A DNA stretch of 64,000 bases, from positions 186,001-250,000 of the forward strand of contig CAWHYG010000008.1 in the NCBI GenBank assembly GCA_963833505.1. The letters run 5' to 3'. The notes under the pieces are model-generated. The model ran no database searches. It was not told the origin of the DNA and was given only the letters and a program-made list of their open reading frames with translations. The stretch comes from CAWHYG01 sp963833505. Lineage in GTDB: Bacteria > Eisenbacteria > RBG-16-71-46 > CAIMUX01. This document shows positions 48,615 to 56,392 of the stretch, one piece after another. The translations under genes and the position numbers were made by a program. Position 1 is the stretch's first letter; each line of letters starts with the position of its first letter.

Positions 48615-49303
48615 GGAAGCCCGCCGCCTGTCTCGCTCGCACGCCGGCGGTCGAGCGAGGCCTTGACCAGGCGCAAGAGCCCCGGCTTGGAATCGGGGTC
48701 AATCCTCCCCATGTTGCCTCGATGAAGACGCCGCCGGAGCAGAACCTCCGACACCATCCGCACCCGCAGCCCCTGCTCCGTCGCCCGCAGCCACCACTCC
48801 GCGAAGTCGTTCGTCCGCGAGTCCTCGGTGAACCAGCCCGCGCGAAGGAAGGCCTCGCGACGGATCAGGAGCGCGGAGGTCAAAGGCCCGGGCAGGGGAG
48901 CAGCGGCGCAATGCACCCCCTGCATCTGTGCCGCATCCAGTTCAGGACTGACGAACTGCTCCACCCGACCGCAGACCGCTTCGGCGCTCCCGTCGGACCG
49001 CAGCGCCGCCCGTTGCGTCTCCAGCTTGTGCGGCAACCAGATATCGTCCGCATCCAGAAAGGCCAGCAACTCCCCGCACGCGGCGCGGACGCCGGAGTTC
49101 TTGGCCGCGCCCGCTCCGGCGTTCGGCTGGCTCTTGAGAAGAATGCGAGGCAGAAAGCGCCGGGCGACGGCGGCGCTTCCATCGGTCGAGCCGTCGTCCA
49201 CGACCAGGATCTCCAGCGCAGGAGCGGTCTGGGCGAGAACGCTCTCGATCGCTTCGGCCAGGTAAAGCTCGCCGTTATACACCGGAATGATGACGCTCAC
49301 CAT
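48611..49303 (-). CDS. Family 2 glycosyltransferase (second of a tandem pair)
   Basis: A 230-residue GT-A enzyme. 'MVSVIIPVYNGELYLAEAIE' opens the nucleotide-sugar domain, 'EILVVDDGSTDGS' follows, and the DxD-type metal site is 'AFLDADDIW'. The later part, 'NDFAEWWLRATEQG' and 'RRRLHRGNMG', is shared in form with the neighbouring enzyme, and both end near 'SLDRRR'. The two are probably duplicates. There is no membrane segment, so it acts in the cytoplasm, likely on the same acceptor as its partner. The ATG overlaps the partner's stop by 7 bases and its own stop overlaps the exporter start by 4. Confidence 0.88.
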   Translation of the reverse strand: MVSVIIPVYNGELYLAEAIESVLAQTAPALEILVVDDGSTDGSAAVARRFLPRILLKSQPNAGAGAAKNSGVRAACGELLAFLDADDIWLPHKLETQRAALRSDGSAEAVCGRVEQFVSPELDAAQMQGVHCAAAPLPGPLTSALLIRREAFLRAGWFTEDSRTNDFAEWWLRATEQGLRVRMVSEVLLRRRLHRGNMGRIDPDSKPGLLRLVKASLDRRRASETGGGLP

Positions 49304-50154
49304 CGGATCTCGCTTCCGGCGGCCGGCTCGCGATTCCGCGGAACCGGGGGAAGCGGCGCCGCCATGGGACCATCCGGCAGGGCCACCCCACCGTCCGCGG
49401 CGGCGCGCCCGGCGGCGGCGGACCGCCGGCGGTCCAATGATCGCTTGAGCGCCCGGGCGAGGCCGAGCCCGACGGCGTCCTTGCCATGCGTCATCGCCTG
49501 GACGTGGCGCCGGTAGAGCAGGGCGATCTCTCCGACGGCCAAGAGCGGAACGTCGAGCTCGCGCGCCTTCATGAACCAATCGACATCCTCGCTGAAGCTC
49601 AGACCCGCATCGAACCGGCCGATGCGTTCGAAGGCGGCGCGTCTGACGAGCGCGCTCCCCACGACGAACGAGGTCAGCGGGTCCCCGATCTCGCGGTACC
49701 CCGGTGTGAGCGCGGACCCGGCCGCCCGCGGGATAGCATCCTCGATCTGCTGCACCCGCCCCAGGACCACTTGCAGCCCCGGGTCGTCTCGAAGATAGGC
49801 GGCTTGCTGCACCAGCTTTCCCGGGGGCCAGAGGTCGTCCGCGTCGAGGAAGGCGATCCATTCTCCGCGCGCCAGGCGGAGTCCCGCGTTGCGGGCCGCG
49901 GCCGGCCCGGCGCGGGGCTGGTAAAGGTAATGGAGGTCCTCAGAGAACCGGCGCGCGATCGAAGCGGTGCCGTCGGTGGAGCCGTCATCGATCACGATGA
50001 CCTCCAGCGGACGGTAGTCCTGATCCCGGATGCTCTCTAGGGCCTGCTCCAGGTACGCCTCCCCGTTGTGCACCGGGACAATGACGCTGACCAAAGGGAG
50101 CGCCGCCTGCGCCTGGCTCGCGTCTCCGTCGCCGGGTAACGCCCGAGGATCCAT
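49297..50154 (-). CDS. Family 2 glycosyltransferase (first of a tandem pair)
   Basis: A 285-residue GT-A enzyme with 'LPLVSVIVPVHNGEAYLEQA', 'VIVIDDGSTDGTASIARRF', 'RNAGLRLARGEWIAFLDADD' and 'FSEDVDWFMKARELDVPLL'. The metal site is the DADD. A Pro/Ala-rich tail of about 45 residues follows 'SLDRRRSAAAG'. It is closely similar to the next gene, with the same motif order and a 'HVQAMTHGK' element matching 'HRGNMGR'. It lies 6 bases after the HPr-kinase-like gene. Sugar and acceptor are unknown; the context suggests glycosylation of a peptide or carrier (inference). Confidence 0.9.
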   Translation of the reverse strand: MDPRALPGDGDASQAQAALPLVSVIVPVHNGEAYLEQALESIRDQDYRPLEVIVIDDGSTDGTASIARRFSEDLHYLYQPRAGPAAARNAGLRLARGEWIAFLDADDLWPPGKLVQQAAYLRDDPGLQVVLGRVQQIEDAIPRAAGSALTPGYREIGDPLTSFVVGSALVRRAAFERIGRFDAGLSFSEDVDWFMKARELDVPLLAVGEIALLYRRHVQAMTHGKDAVGLGLARALKRSLDRRRSAAAGRAAADGGVALPDGPMAAPLPPVPRNREPAAGSEIRW

Positions 50155-50160
50155 CTCGGT

Positions 50161-51252
50161 CTATCCGGGTTTCAGGAGGTCGAGGATGACCTTCGGGATC
50201 TCCGCCAGATTCGATCCCAGTTCCAGTTCGTGACTCGGGAGCGAACCCGCGATCGCGGCCAGGCGGGCGAAGTCCGTCCCGCGCGCTCCCGGAAGCTGGA
50301 AGATGGTGCTCGGGGCGAGAGCCAGGAGCGCCCGGGACCGGCCGATCGAACGAAGCCTGGCGCCGGTGCCGCCGGCGATTCGGGGCACCAGAATCGCGCG
50401 CAGGGGGAATCCGGCTGCCACCTTGCCCGGGAAAGCCTGGTCGATCCAGAACATCGCCTTCTCCTCGTCCAGCCGGCCGACATCGGCCGCGGCGTCGCGC
50501 AGGTGCCGGAACCTTTTCAGGTGGCCGGGGTCGAGCTTGGCCGATCCATAGAGGTTGTACACGCGGGGTTGCGGGCCCGCGGCCAGCAGAACGTAGTCAT
50601 CGCCCGCGTAGGTCAGAGCGGAAGTGAGGCAGGAGAGGGCCACGGTCGACTTGCCGGAGCCACCGCGGCCCGCGATCAGCACCCCCGCCTGCGGCAGCCC
50701 CACGGCCGCGGCGTGGGTCAGCTGCAGCCCCCGGCGCCTCATCCACCAGTGCAGGATCGGGCGCAGAGGCGCCGCGGTCTCATAGGAAGGAACTCCATCC
50801 GCGTGCTCGATCCAGAAGATCGCCTCATCCGCCTCCAGATCAAGCATGCACAGTGTGCCGGCGCCCGGAGTGTAGACGGTGCGATAGGCGCCCTGATTGA
50901 AGCCGCCGATCTCCCCGCGGGCGCGGTAGTCGGCGGGAGACCAGGGCGGAGCCGGCATCGGGGTGCGGGTGGAACGGCTGTCGCATAGACGGATGGTGAG
51001 GTCGGGCGCCGGGCCGGGAGCCGCCGCCCGCGATGCCAAGGCGGGAGTCATCCGAGGGATCAACGCCGGGCCGGCGAAGCAGAGCCGAACGCGATAGCCT
51101 CCGATGTCGAATTCGAGGTCCGCGCTCGCCCCCCTGACCCCGGCGCGCGCGGCGAGGAAGGTTCGGTGGAGTTGTTCAAAGAAACGGGCTGGGGCGGACG
51201 TTTCCAGGGTCCGAGGCGAGGGCGCGAATTCAACCGCGTTCTCCTCGAGCAT
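50161..51252 (-). CDS. HPr-kinase-like P-loop protein
   Basis: A 363-residue protein whose C-terminal half resembles HPr serine kinase. 'LQLTHAAAVGLPQAGVLIAG' leads into the P-loop 'GRGGSGKST' (about 195-203), and 'LTYAGDDYVLL' (about 213-223) gives the acidic pair. The N-terminal half (about 1-165) is a divergent domain with 'GEIGGFNQGAYRTVYTPG'. No phosphotransferase system is nearby. Such proteins beside PqqD-like genes modify peptides in some lasso-peptide pathways (phosphorylation of a C-terminal Ser is established for paeninodin). Here it sits between the PqqD-like and glycosyltransferase genes, spaced 5 and 6 bases, so a tailoring role is likely. Confidence 0.82.
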   Translation of the reverse strand: MLEENAVEFAPSPRTLETSAPARFFEQLHRTFLAARAGVRGASADLEFDIGGYRVRLCFAGPALIPRMTPALASRAAAPGPAPDLTIRLCDSRSTRTPMPAPPWSPADYRARGEIGGFNQGAYRTVYTPGAGTLCMLDLEADEAIFWIEHADGVPSYETAAPLRPILHWWMRRRGLQLTHAAAVGLPQAGVLIAGRGGSGKSTVALSCLTSALTYAGDDYVLLAAGPQPRVYNLYGSAKLDPGHLKRFRHLRDAAADVGRLDEEKAMFWIDQAFPGKVAAGFPLRAILVPRIAGGTGARLRSIGRSRALLALAPSTIFQLPGARGTDFARLAAIAGSLPSHELELGSNLAEIPKVILDLLKPG

Positions 51253-51257
51253 CCGAA

Positions 51258-51743
51258 TCAGGCTCCCCGGTCGTTCGGCCCTTGATGAGGCCAGCCCTGC
51301 TCATTGACCTCGTGAATCGGGTCCAGCAGAAGCAGATTCTGCATGTCCTCGAACTTCTGCAGCCGGGGAGGACGAAAGGGGATGTGGTCCGCCGGTGGTG
51401 CGTCCGGATCGGCCGGCGTCGAAGCCTCGGCCTGAGCCCGGTCGGGCCGGACTCCTTCGGCCCTGCCTGCGGCTTCCGACGATACGATCAGCTTCTCCGC
51501 TTCGAGCTGGTGCAGGAACTGCCGCACTCCGGCCTCGAGCTCGCCCTGGGCTCCCGAGAAACGACCGGCTGCTCGTTCGATCACAGCCTCCGTGGTCACC
51601 GGAACCTCCAGGAGACTCCAGATGTCCGCCCCGACGGCATCCACCGAGTAGTAGTTCCCGTTGTCGAAGTTGATGATGATGAGTTCATCGTCGATGCGCT
51701 CGAAGCTGACCGCGGAGCGGTCGATCTGATAGCTGGCGCTCAA
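51258..51743 (-). CDS. PqqD-like protein with a conserved-looking C-terminal tail
   Basis: A 161-residue protein. Residues about 9-92 are PqqD-like: 'SFERIDDELIIINFDNGNYY', 'VDAVGADIWSLLE', 'AVIERAAGRF' and 'FLHQLEAEKLIV' (RiPP recognition fold). An Ala/Pro/Asp-rich linker (93-120) leads to a separate tail (121-161) with 'PPRLQKFEDMQNLLLLDPIH' followed by 'EVNEQGWPHQ'. The tail is not part of the PqqD fold and looks like a leader or core peptide; I recall similar tails in other PqqD-like proteins. The TTG start is chosen because it overlaps the methyltransferase stop (TTGA) and GGAGG is 9 bases upstream. Confidence 0.82.
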   Translation of the reverse strand: MSASYQIDRSAVSFERIDDELIIINFDNGNYYSVDAVGADIWSLLEVPVTTEAVIERAAGRFSGAQGELEAGVRQFLHQLEAEKLIVSSEAAGRAEGVRPDRAQAEASTPADPDAPPADHIPFRPPRLQKFEDMQNLLLLDPIHEVNEQGWPHQGPNDRGA

Positions 51744-52516
51744 GTTTGAGTCCTCCCTTCCGTCGGGCCCGGCTGAACGCTCCTTCGTTGCCCCGCCCGC
51801 AGAAAGGCGCGAAAACGCCCTTCGGGCACCGGCACCCACTTCACCTCGACCTCGCGCTGGATCGCCTTCGGCTCCCACACGGCGGCCGGGCGCTTGCGGG
51901 CATAGGCCATGCCGGCCTCGACGCGAAACTCGGTGTACGATGGGTGAGTTTTGACCAGCAGTTCATAGACCTTGCGGATCTGGGCGGTGTTTCGTTCCTC
52001 CGGCGGCAGGCGCCGCGCCCACTCCGAGTCCCGGTTCACCGGGCAGTCCGCCACGTTCCAGTCAAGATCGTCGAACACGATCCATCCTCCGGGGCGCAGC
52101 AGGCGATCGACGAGAAAGAAGGCGAAACCGTCCACCGCCCACTGGTGCGCACCGTCCAGGTAGCAGAAATCAAACCGGGGCGCGGGGTCCTCTTCGAGAA
52201 ACCTCATCAGCCGCCAGGTGTAGGAGCTCGGCTCGTAGAATATGCGCACCCGCTGGCGAAGCCCGGTCTTCTCCAGCAGCTCCTCGATGTTCGGCCTGTG
52301 GGCGCGCGCCTTTTCCAGGTCGATGGTGGTGACCGCGCCGGAGCTCAGGTCCTCTATGGCCGCGGCGAGGTAGCAGGTGGAAACGCCCGAGTAAAACCCG
52401 AGCTCGAGAATTTCCTGAAGCCGGTGCTCGCGGATGAAGGCCGTCATCGTGCGCGCTTGCGGCAGGGACATCCAGGGCAGGTCGCCGACCACTTCCTTGA
52501 CTGCCTCCGGACTCAT
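51740..52516 (-). CDS. SAM-dependent methyltransferase heading the PqqD/HPr-kinase cassette
   Basis: A 258-residue class I methyltransferase of the Methyltransf_24 type. Motif I is 'ILELGFYSGVSTCYLAAAI' (about 35-53), 'AVTTIDLEKARAHRPNIEEL' supplies the acidic loop, and 'FDFCYLDGAHQW' and 'GGWIVFDDLDWN' give motifs IV-V with possible metal ligands. ATG 52516 is used because CAGGAGG lies 8 bases upstream. As first gene of the cassette it probably follows the promoter in the 240-base gap to 52794. The acceptor may be the peptide or sugar made by the other enzymes (inference). Confidence 0.85.
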   Translation of the reverse strand: MSPEAVKEVVGDLPWMSLPQARTMTAFIREHRLQEILELGFYSGVSTCYLAAAIEDLSSGAVTTIDLEKARAHRPNIEELLEKTGLRQRVRIFYEPSSYTWRLMRFLEEDPAPRFDFCYLDGAHQWAVDGFAFFLVDRLLRPGGWIVFDDLDWNVADCPVNRDSEWARRLPPEERNTAQIRKVYELLVKTHPSYTEFRVEAGMAYARKRPAAVWEPKAIQREVEVKWVPVPEGRFRAFLRAGQRRSVQPGPTEGRTQT

Positions 52517-52793
52517 CGCCAGAACCTCCTGTGTCGGTGGGTCCCACACCGTCCCGCTGCTCCCGGCGCTGACCGCAGGGGATTATGGATCATCTTCCGG
52601 TGCGGTCAAGGGTCTCCCGCCGGCGCGGGACGCAACGACCGAGCGGCCGGGGTCGCGACGGGCGATGCTCCAGGGTGCGCGCCGGGGCGATGGCTGAGGT
52701 GGGTGTCGATGCTTTCGAGCCGCGGCACGCGTTCAAGCGACCTGGATCCTCCACCAGTTCGGGGTGCAAGGCCTGGATGCTGCTAGCCCAGGC

Positions 52794-53372
52794 TCAGGAG
52801 ATCGCTTCCCTCGGATCCACCACGATCAAGAGGCGCGCATCCTGATCGGCCGCGCCGCGGATCGGGATCTTCCCCTCCTCGATCGCGACGTGGAGGCTGT
52901 CTTCCTGCCCGAAAGGCGACCACTGGCCCTCCAACAGGAAGTCGCATCGCCCGGCCAGACAGTAGATGCACATGTCCCCGGTCTCCGGCAGGCGGTCGAT
53001 GGCCGCCTTCGCTTCCGGCTCGACATGCACTTCGTACATGAGCAGCCGTCCGCCCAGGACTCCGCGGGTCAGGCTGTCGACGTGAATCCCCTCCCCGACG
53101 AAGTCGATGCCGATCACCGAAGCCGGCCTTTCTTCCCGGGTGGTCACGCAGGTCTCCTCCAGCTCGCGCTCTTCGATGAAGAAGCTCGGGTCCTTGTCCA
53201 GCGCGTGCGCGATGCGGATGAGCGCGCCGATCGTCGGCGAGGTCCGGCCCCGCTCGATCTCGGAGATGTGGGTCGAGGAGAAGCCGGAAGCCGCCTCGAC
53301 ATCCTTCAAGGTCTTCCGCTGTCCGGTCCGCACGCTCCGAATTCGGGTTCCGACCATTTCCTTGCTTACCAT
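52794..53372 (-). CDS. XRE-cupin transcriptional regulator (second of a tandem pair)
   Basis: A 192-residue regulator. The HTH (about 8-62) has 'RIRSVRTGQRKTLKDVEAAS' and 'SSTHISEIERGRTSPTIGAL'. The C-terminal half is a cupin-like barrel ('GDMCIYCLAGRCDFLLEGQW', 'GQEDSLHV'). In such proteins the cupin senses a small ligand and the HTH binds DNA. It is paralogous to the gene 14 bases upstream; both share 'STHISEIERG' and 'TSPTI'. The ligand is unknown. It is upstream of, and on the same strand as, the seven-gene cassette, so it may regulate it. Confidence 0.85.
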   Translation of the reverse strand: MVSKEMVGTRIRSVRTGQRKTLKDVEAASGFSSTHISEIERGRTSPTIGALIRIAHALDKDPSFFIEERELEETCVTTREERPASVIGIDFVGEGIHVDSLTRGVLGGRLLMYEVHVEPEAKAAIDRLPETGDMCIYCLAGRCDFLLEGQWSPFGQEDSLHVAIEEGKIPIRGAADQDARLLIVVDPREAIS

Positions 53373-53386
53373 CTTCACTCCCATCC

Positions 53387-53950
53387 TCAGAGGAACAGCT
53401 TCGGGCGGACCGCCCAAAGCGCTCGAACCGGATCCTGTGTGAGATTGCGTATCTGATGCGGGCGGGCTGCCTTGAAGTGGATCGTGTCGCCCCGCCGCAA
53501 GACGTGCGGCGCTCCGTCCACCACGACCTCAAGGAATCCGTCGAGCACGTAGCAGAATTCTTCTCCACGATGTCCGGGAACGCCTTCGACCTGGCCGCTT
53601 CCCTCGATCGTGGCCAGGAACACGGACATCTCGGAATTCACGGAACGGCACGAGAGGGGCTCCATCCTGATCGCGCCTTCGTCCATCGTGATCGCCTTCC
53701 GCGCAGCCGGGCGGACAATTTCCGCGGGCGAGAGCGGGGGGAGGTCGATCAAGTGGGATGGGAGGACTTCCAACGCCGCGGCGATTTTCTCCAAAGCCTG
53801 GATCGTCGGTGACGTCTTCCCGCGTTCGATTTCCGAGATATGGGTGGCGCTCACTCCCACCCGCGTTTCGATCTGCTTGAGTGTAAGATTTTTTTCTTGA
53901 CGGATCCGTCGGATCCGTCGCCCTAGCAGTTTACCGATCGCTTCCGCCAT
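53387..53950 (-). CDS. XRE-cupin transcriptional regulator (first of a tandem pair)
   Basis: A 187-residue regulator. GGAGGGAATC precedes ATG 53950. The HTH (about 9-65) has 'RRIRRIRQEKNLTLKQIETR' and 'SATHISEIERGKTSPTIQAL'. The cupin (about 110-185) is clearer than in its partner: 'GHRGEEFCYVLDGFLEVVVD', 'HVLRRGDTIHFKAARPHQIR', with His/Glu metal-type ligands. It is probably cotranscribed with its paralogue. The 581-base gap 53951-54531 upstream contains a 13-bp tandem repeat and no gene. Confidence 0.9.
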   Translation of the reverse strand: MAEAIGKLLGRRIRRIRQEKNLTLKQIETRVGVSATHISEIERGKTSPTIQALEKIAAALEVLPSHLIDLPPLSPAEIVRPAARKAITMDEGAIRMEPLSCRSVNSEMSVFLATIEGSGQVEGVPGHRGEEFCYVLDGFLEVVVDGAPHVLRRGDTIHFKAARPHQIRNLTQDPVRALWAVRPKLFL

Positions 53951-54356
53951 GATTCCCTCCACACGCGTGCGTTGCTGGAGGTTCCCAGGTCCGAAACAGT
54001 CCGAAGCCGTACGGTCGGTGGCTCTTTTCCTCCAGCGCAAGCCCCCGAAGACCGATCCATCGGTCGTTCGGGAAGGCGGCGTGCCGGATCGATCCCTGCC
54101 CCTGGAACAGGTCCTTTCCGCCTTTCCTTACCGTACCATGTTCTGAATCTGGGGAATAGCGGAATCTCTCGGAGATCGGTGGTCCCGCTGCTACATAGTT
54201 GATTCTCGATATCACATGAGGCCTGTTCAAGGCCTTGACCAGCGCTGTCGAGCAAACCTATCGTCGTCTCTGGCGGCGCCTGCGATCACCCGCTCGAGTC
54301 CCAGCCAGCCTCTGTCGCCGATTGATCCCGATGATTTCGACCGGCGACTGTGGGGT

Positions 54357-54421
54357 TGGAATGCTGAGTTGAAACGCCGAGCTGGAACGCCGAGCTGGAA
54401 CGCTGAGTTCGAACGCTGATC
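54357..54421. repeat. Five tandem copies of a 13-bp unit
   Basis: Units of the form TGGAACGCYGAGY run from 54357 to 54421 (for example TGGAACGCCGAGC then TGGAACGCTGAGT) with few changes. They lie in the gap between the XRE-cupin pair and the 3D-domain gene, so could affect either promoter. Confidence 0.85.
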
Positions 54422-54531
54422 TAGAGCGTCCTGTCCGAAACAACTCCTGCTCGCGAGACATGGTCTCGGACTGGCCGGGAGATCGGGGGCAGGTTGAACG
54501 CCGCCGGCACTTGGGGACACGCGGAGGATTC

Positions 54532-55275
54532 GTGTCGCACCCGGACATGAAATCGCTGCTTTGGGGGCGTCATCTGCAGAGGCTGCTCGCGGCCTGGGGC
54601 AAACCCGCCCTGCCCTCTGAACCCCAGCCCCGGATCGCACGGAACATCCCGGTCTGGTATCAGCGCCTGGGAGCGGTTCTCACCATCCTCGGCCTGGTTG
54701 GGGGGCTTCGGCTGCTCGACCGGGCCATCCAACGTCGCCCGTCGCCCGAAGCCGAGCAGGCAGCGGTTTCGCCCATCGTCGCCGGCTCCTGGAACAACTG
54801 GGCCCAGGCCATCCATCGGGGGCTCGACCCGCTCACCTGGGAATCCGCGGAGCCGGCCCGGCTGGATACGGTCTCTCTGGCACCGGGGACCACGCCGGCG
54901 GGTTCGGCGGCTCATCCGGCCAAGGCGCCCGACCCGCACCGCTTCCAGAAGATCGACGTCACGGCCTACAGCACCGGAGGGGCGGCCGATCCGACCAGGA
55001 CCGCCAGCTCGCTCCCGCCGGCCGCCGGGACGATCGCGCTGAGCCGCGACCTCCTGCGAACCTTCAATCCGGGTGCGCCGTTCGATTTCGGTGACAAGGT
55101 CCTGATCCCCGGCGTCGGCGTCTTCGAGGTGCGGGACACCATGAATCCACGCTGGTCGAGCAAGGCCGACCTCTGGTTCTCGTCCCCGGCGCAGGCCCGG
55201 GCCTGGGGAAACCGCGCGGTCTTCGTGACGCGCGTCGGCGGCAACGCTCCGACCATCGCGTATCAGGTCCGCTGA
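54532..55275 (+). CDS. 3D-domain protein, membrane-anchored
   Basis: A 247-residue protein; CGGAGG lies 5 bases before GTG 54532. One membrane helix ('LGAVLTILGLVGGLRLLD', about 46-63) is followed by a linker and a C-terminal 3D-like domain: 'KIDVTAYSTGGAADPTRTAS', 'GTIALSRDLL', 'FDFGDKVLIPGVGVFEVRDT' and 'SSKADLWF'. The three Asp-bearing segments and the VTAY entry match the double-psi barrel found in MltA/YabE-like cell-wall lytic proteins. A role on peptidoglycan in the periplasm is inferred. It is followed after 109 bases by an RluA-family gene in the same direction. Confidence 0.8.
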   Translation: MSHPDMKSLLWGRHLQRLLAAWGKPALPSEPQPRIARNIPVWYQRLGAVLTILGLVGGLRLLDRAIQRRPSPEAEQAAVSPIVAGSWNNWAQAIHRGLDPLTWESAEPARLDTVSLAPGTTPAGSAAHPAKAPDPHRFQKIDVTAYSTGGAADPTRTASSLPPAAGTIALSRDLLRTFNPGAPFDFGDKVLIPGVGVFEVRDTMNPRWSSKADLWFSSPAQARAWGNRAVFVTRVGGNAPTIAYQVR

Positions 55276-55384
55276 CCCGGCACGCCATCGACTGTCGGGC
55301 CTGGCAGCCGCCTCCAGTGCCCGCTTCGGCCCTGGACAGAATCTCCGCCATCCGCTCCAATGCCCGCAGGTGCGAGGAAGAAAC

Positions 55385-56392
55385 ATGGACGGCGATCCCC
55401 AGAATCAGCGGCCCTTGGCGAAGTGGGTTCGGCACGGATCGATCCGCGTCACCGACCCGGATACCCGGCTGCGGCTGGATCGATATCTCTCCCACCGGTT
55501 CACCTACCGGTCCCGCACCCAGTGGGCGAGGGTCATTGACTCCGGGCGCATCCGAGTCAACGGCCAGCCCTGCCGGCCTTCGACCTCCATCCGCACCGGC
55601 GACCAGATCGATTATCTCCCGCCGCCTCGCGTGGAGCCGCCGGTCACGGTCGAGATCCCGATCCTCCTGGACGATGAGGTCGTCTTGGCGGTGAACAAGC
55701 CGGCCAATCTTCCGGTGCATCCCTCCGGCCGGTATTTCCGGAACACGCTGCTCTGCCTTCTCCTCGAATCCCGTGGAGAGACCCTGGACCATCCCGGGAT
55801 CCGCATCGTGCACAGGCTCGACCGGGAGACCAGCGGCGTCGTTCTCTTCGGGAAGACCCGCGCCGCGGCGGCCTACCTGTCACGCCAGTTCGAGGATCGC
55901 ACAGTCTCCAAGGAGTACCTGGCGCTGGTGCACGGCGTGCCGGAACAGGAGCGCTTCACGGTCGACGCCCCTCTTGGCCGCGACCTCGGGTCCCGCGTGC
56001 GGAAGGCGGTCGGCGTGGTCGAGGGGGGCCGCCGCGCCGTCACCGAATTCGAGGTCGTCGCGCGCGGACCCGCGCATGCCCTTCTCACGGCCCGGCCGCG
56101 AACCGGGCGGCTCCATCAGATCCGCGTCCATGCCCGCCACGCCGGTTTCCCCATCGCCGGAGACAAGCTGTACGGCCTGAGCGAGGAGTTCTTCCTCAAA
56201 CTGGCCGCCGGAACCGCCTACACGGAGGAGGATCGCGCGCGGCTGCTCCACTTCCGCCAGGGGCTGCACGCCTGGCGGATCACGCTCCGCCATCCGGCGA
56301 CTGAGGCCCCGTTCACGGTCGAGGCGCCGCTGCCCGAGGACCTGCGGGGTCTGTGCGCGCGGCTCGGAATTGCGGGCATGACGGCGGAGTAG
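55385..56392 (+). CDS. RluA-family pseudouridine synthase
   Basis: A 335-residue rRNA or tRNA pseudouridine synthase. An S4-like RNA-binding domain (about 28-85, 'LRLDRYLSHRFTYRSRTQWA') precedes the catalytic domain, with the catalytic Asp in 'IVHRLDRETSG' (about 144-154). 'ALLTARPRTGRLHQIRVH' and 'GFPIAGDKLYG' are typical. GAGGAAG precedes ATG 55385. The target uridine cannot be told. The last 175 bases overlap on the opposite strand with the end of the alkyltransferase-like gene. Confidence 0.93.
   Translation: MDGDPQNQRPLAKWVRHGSIRVTDPDTRLRLDRYLSHRFTYRSRTQWARVIDSGRIRVNGQPCRPSTSIRTGDQIDYLPPPRVEPPVTVEIPILLDDEVVLAVNKPANLPVHPSGRYFRNTLLCLLLESRGETLDHPGIRIVHRLDRETSGVVLFGKTRAAAAYLSRQFEDRTVSKEYLALVHGVPEQERFTVDAPLGRDLGSRVRKAVGVVEGGRRAVTEFEVVARGPAHALLTARPRTGRLHQIRVHARHAGFPIAGDKLYGLSEEFFLKLAAGTAYTEEDRARLLHFRQGLHAWRITLRHPATEAPFTVEAPLPEDLRGLCARLGIAGMTAE

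Noticed and set aside
45770..52516. Typical lasso-peptide cluster
   Set aside because: No asparagine-synthetase-like cyclase and no transglutaminase-like leader peptidase are present.
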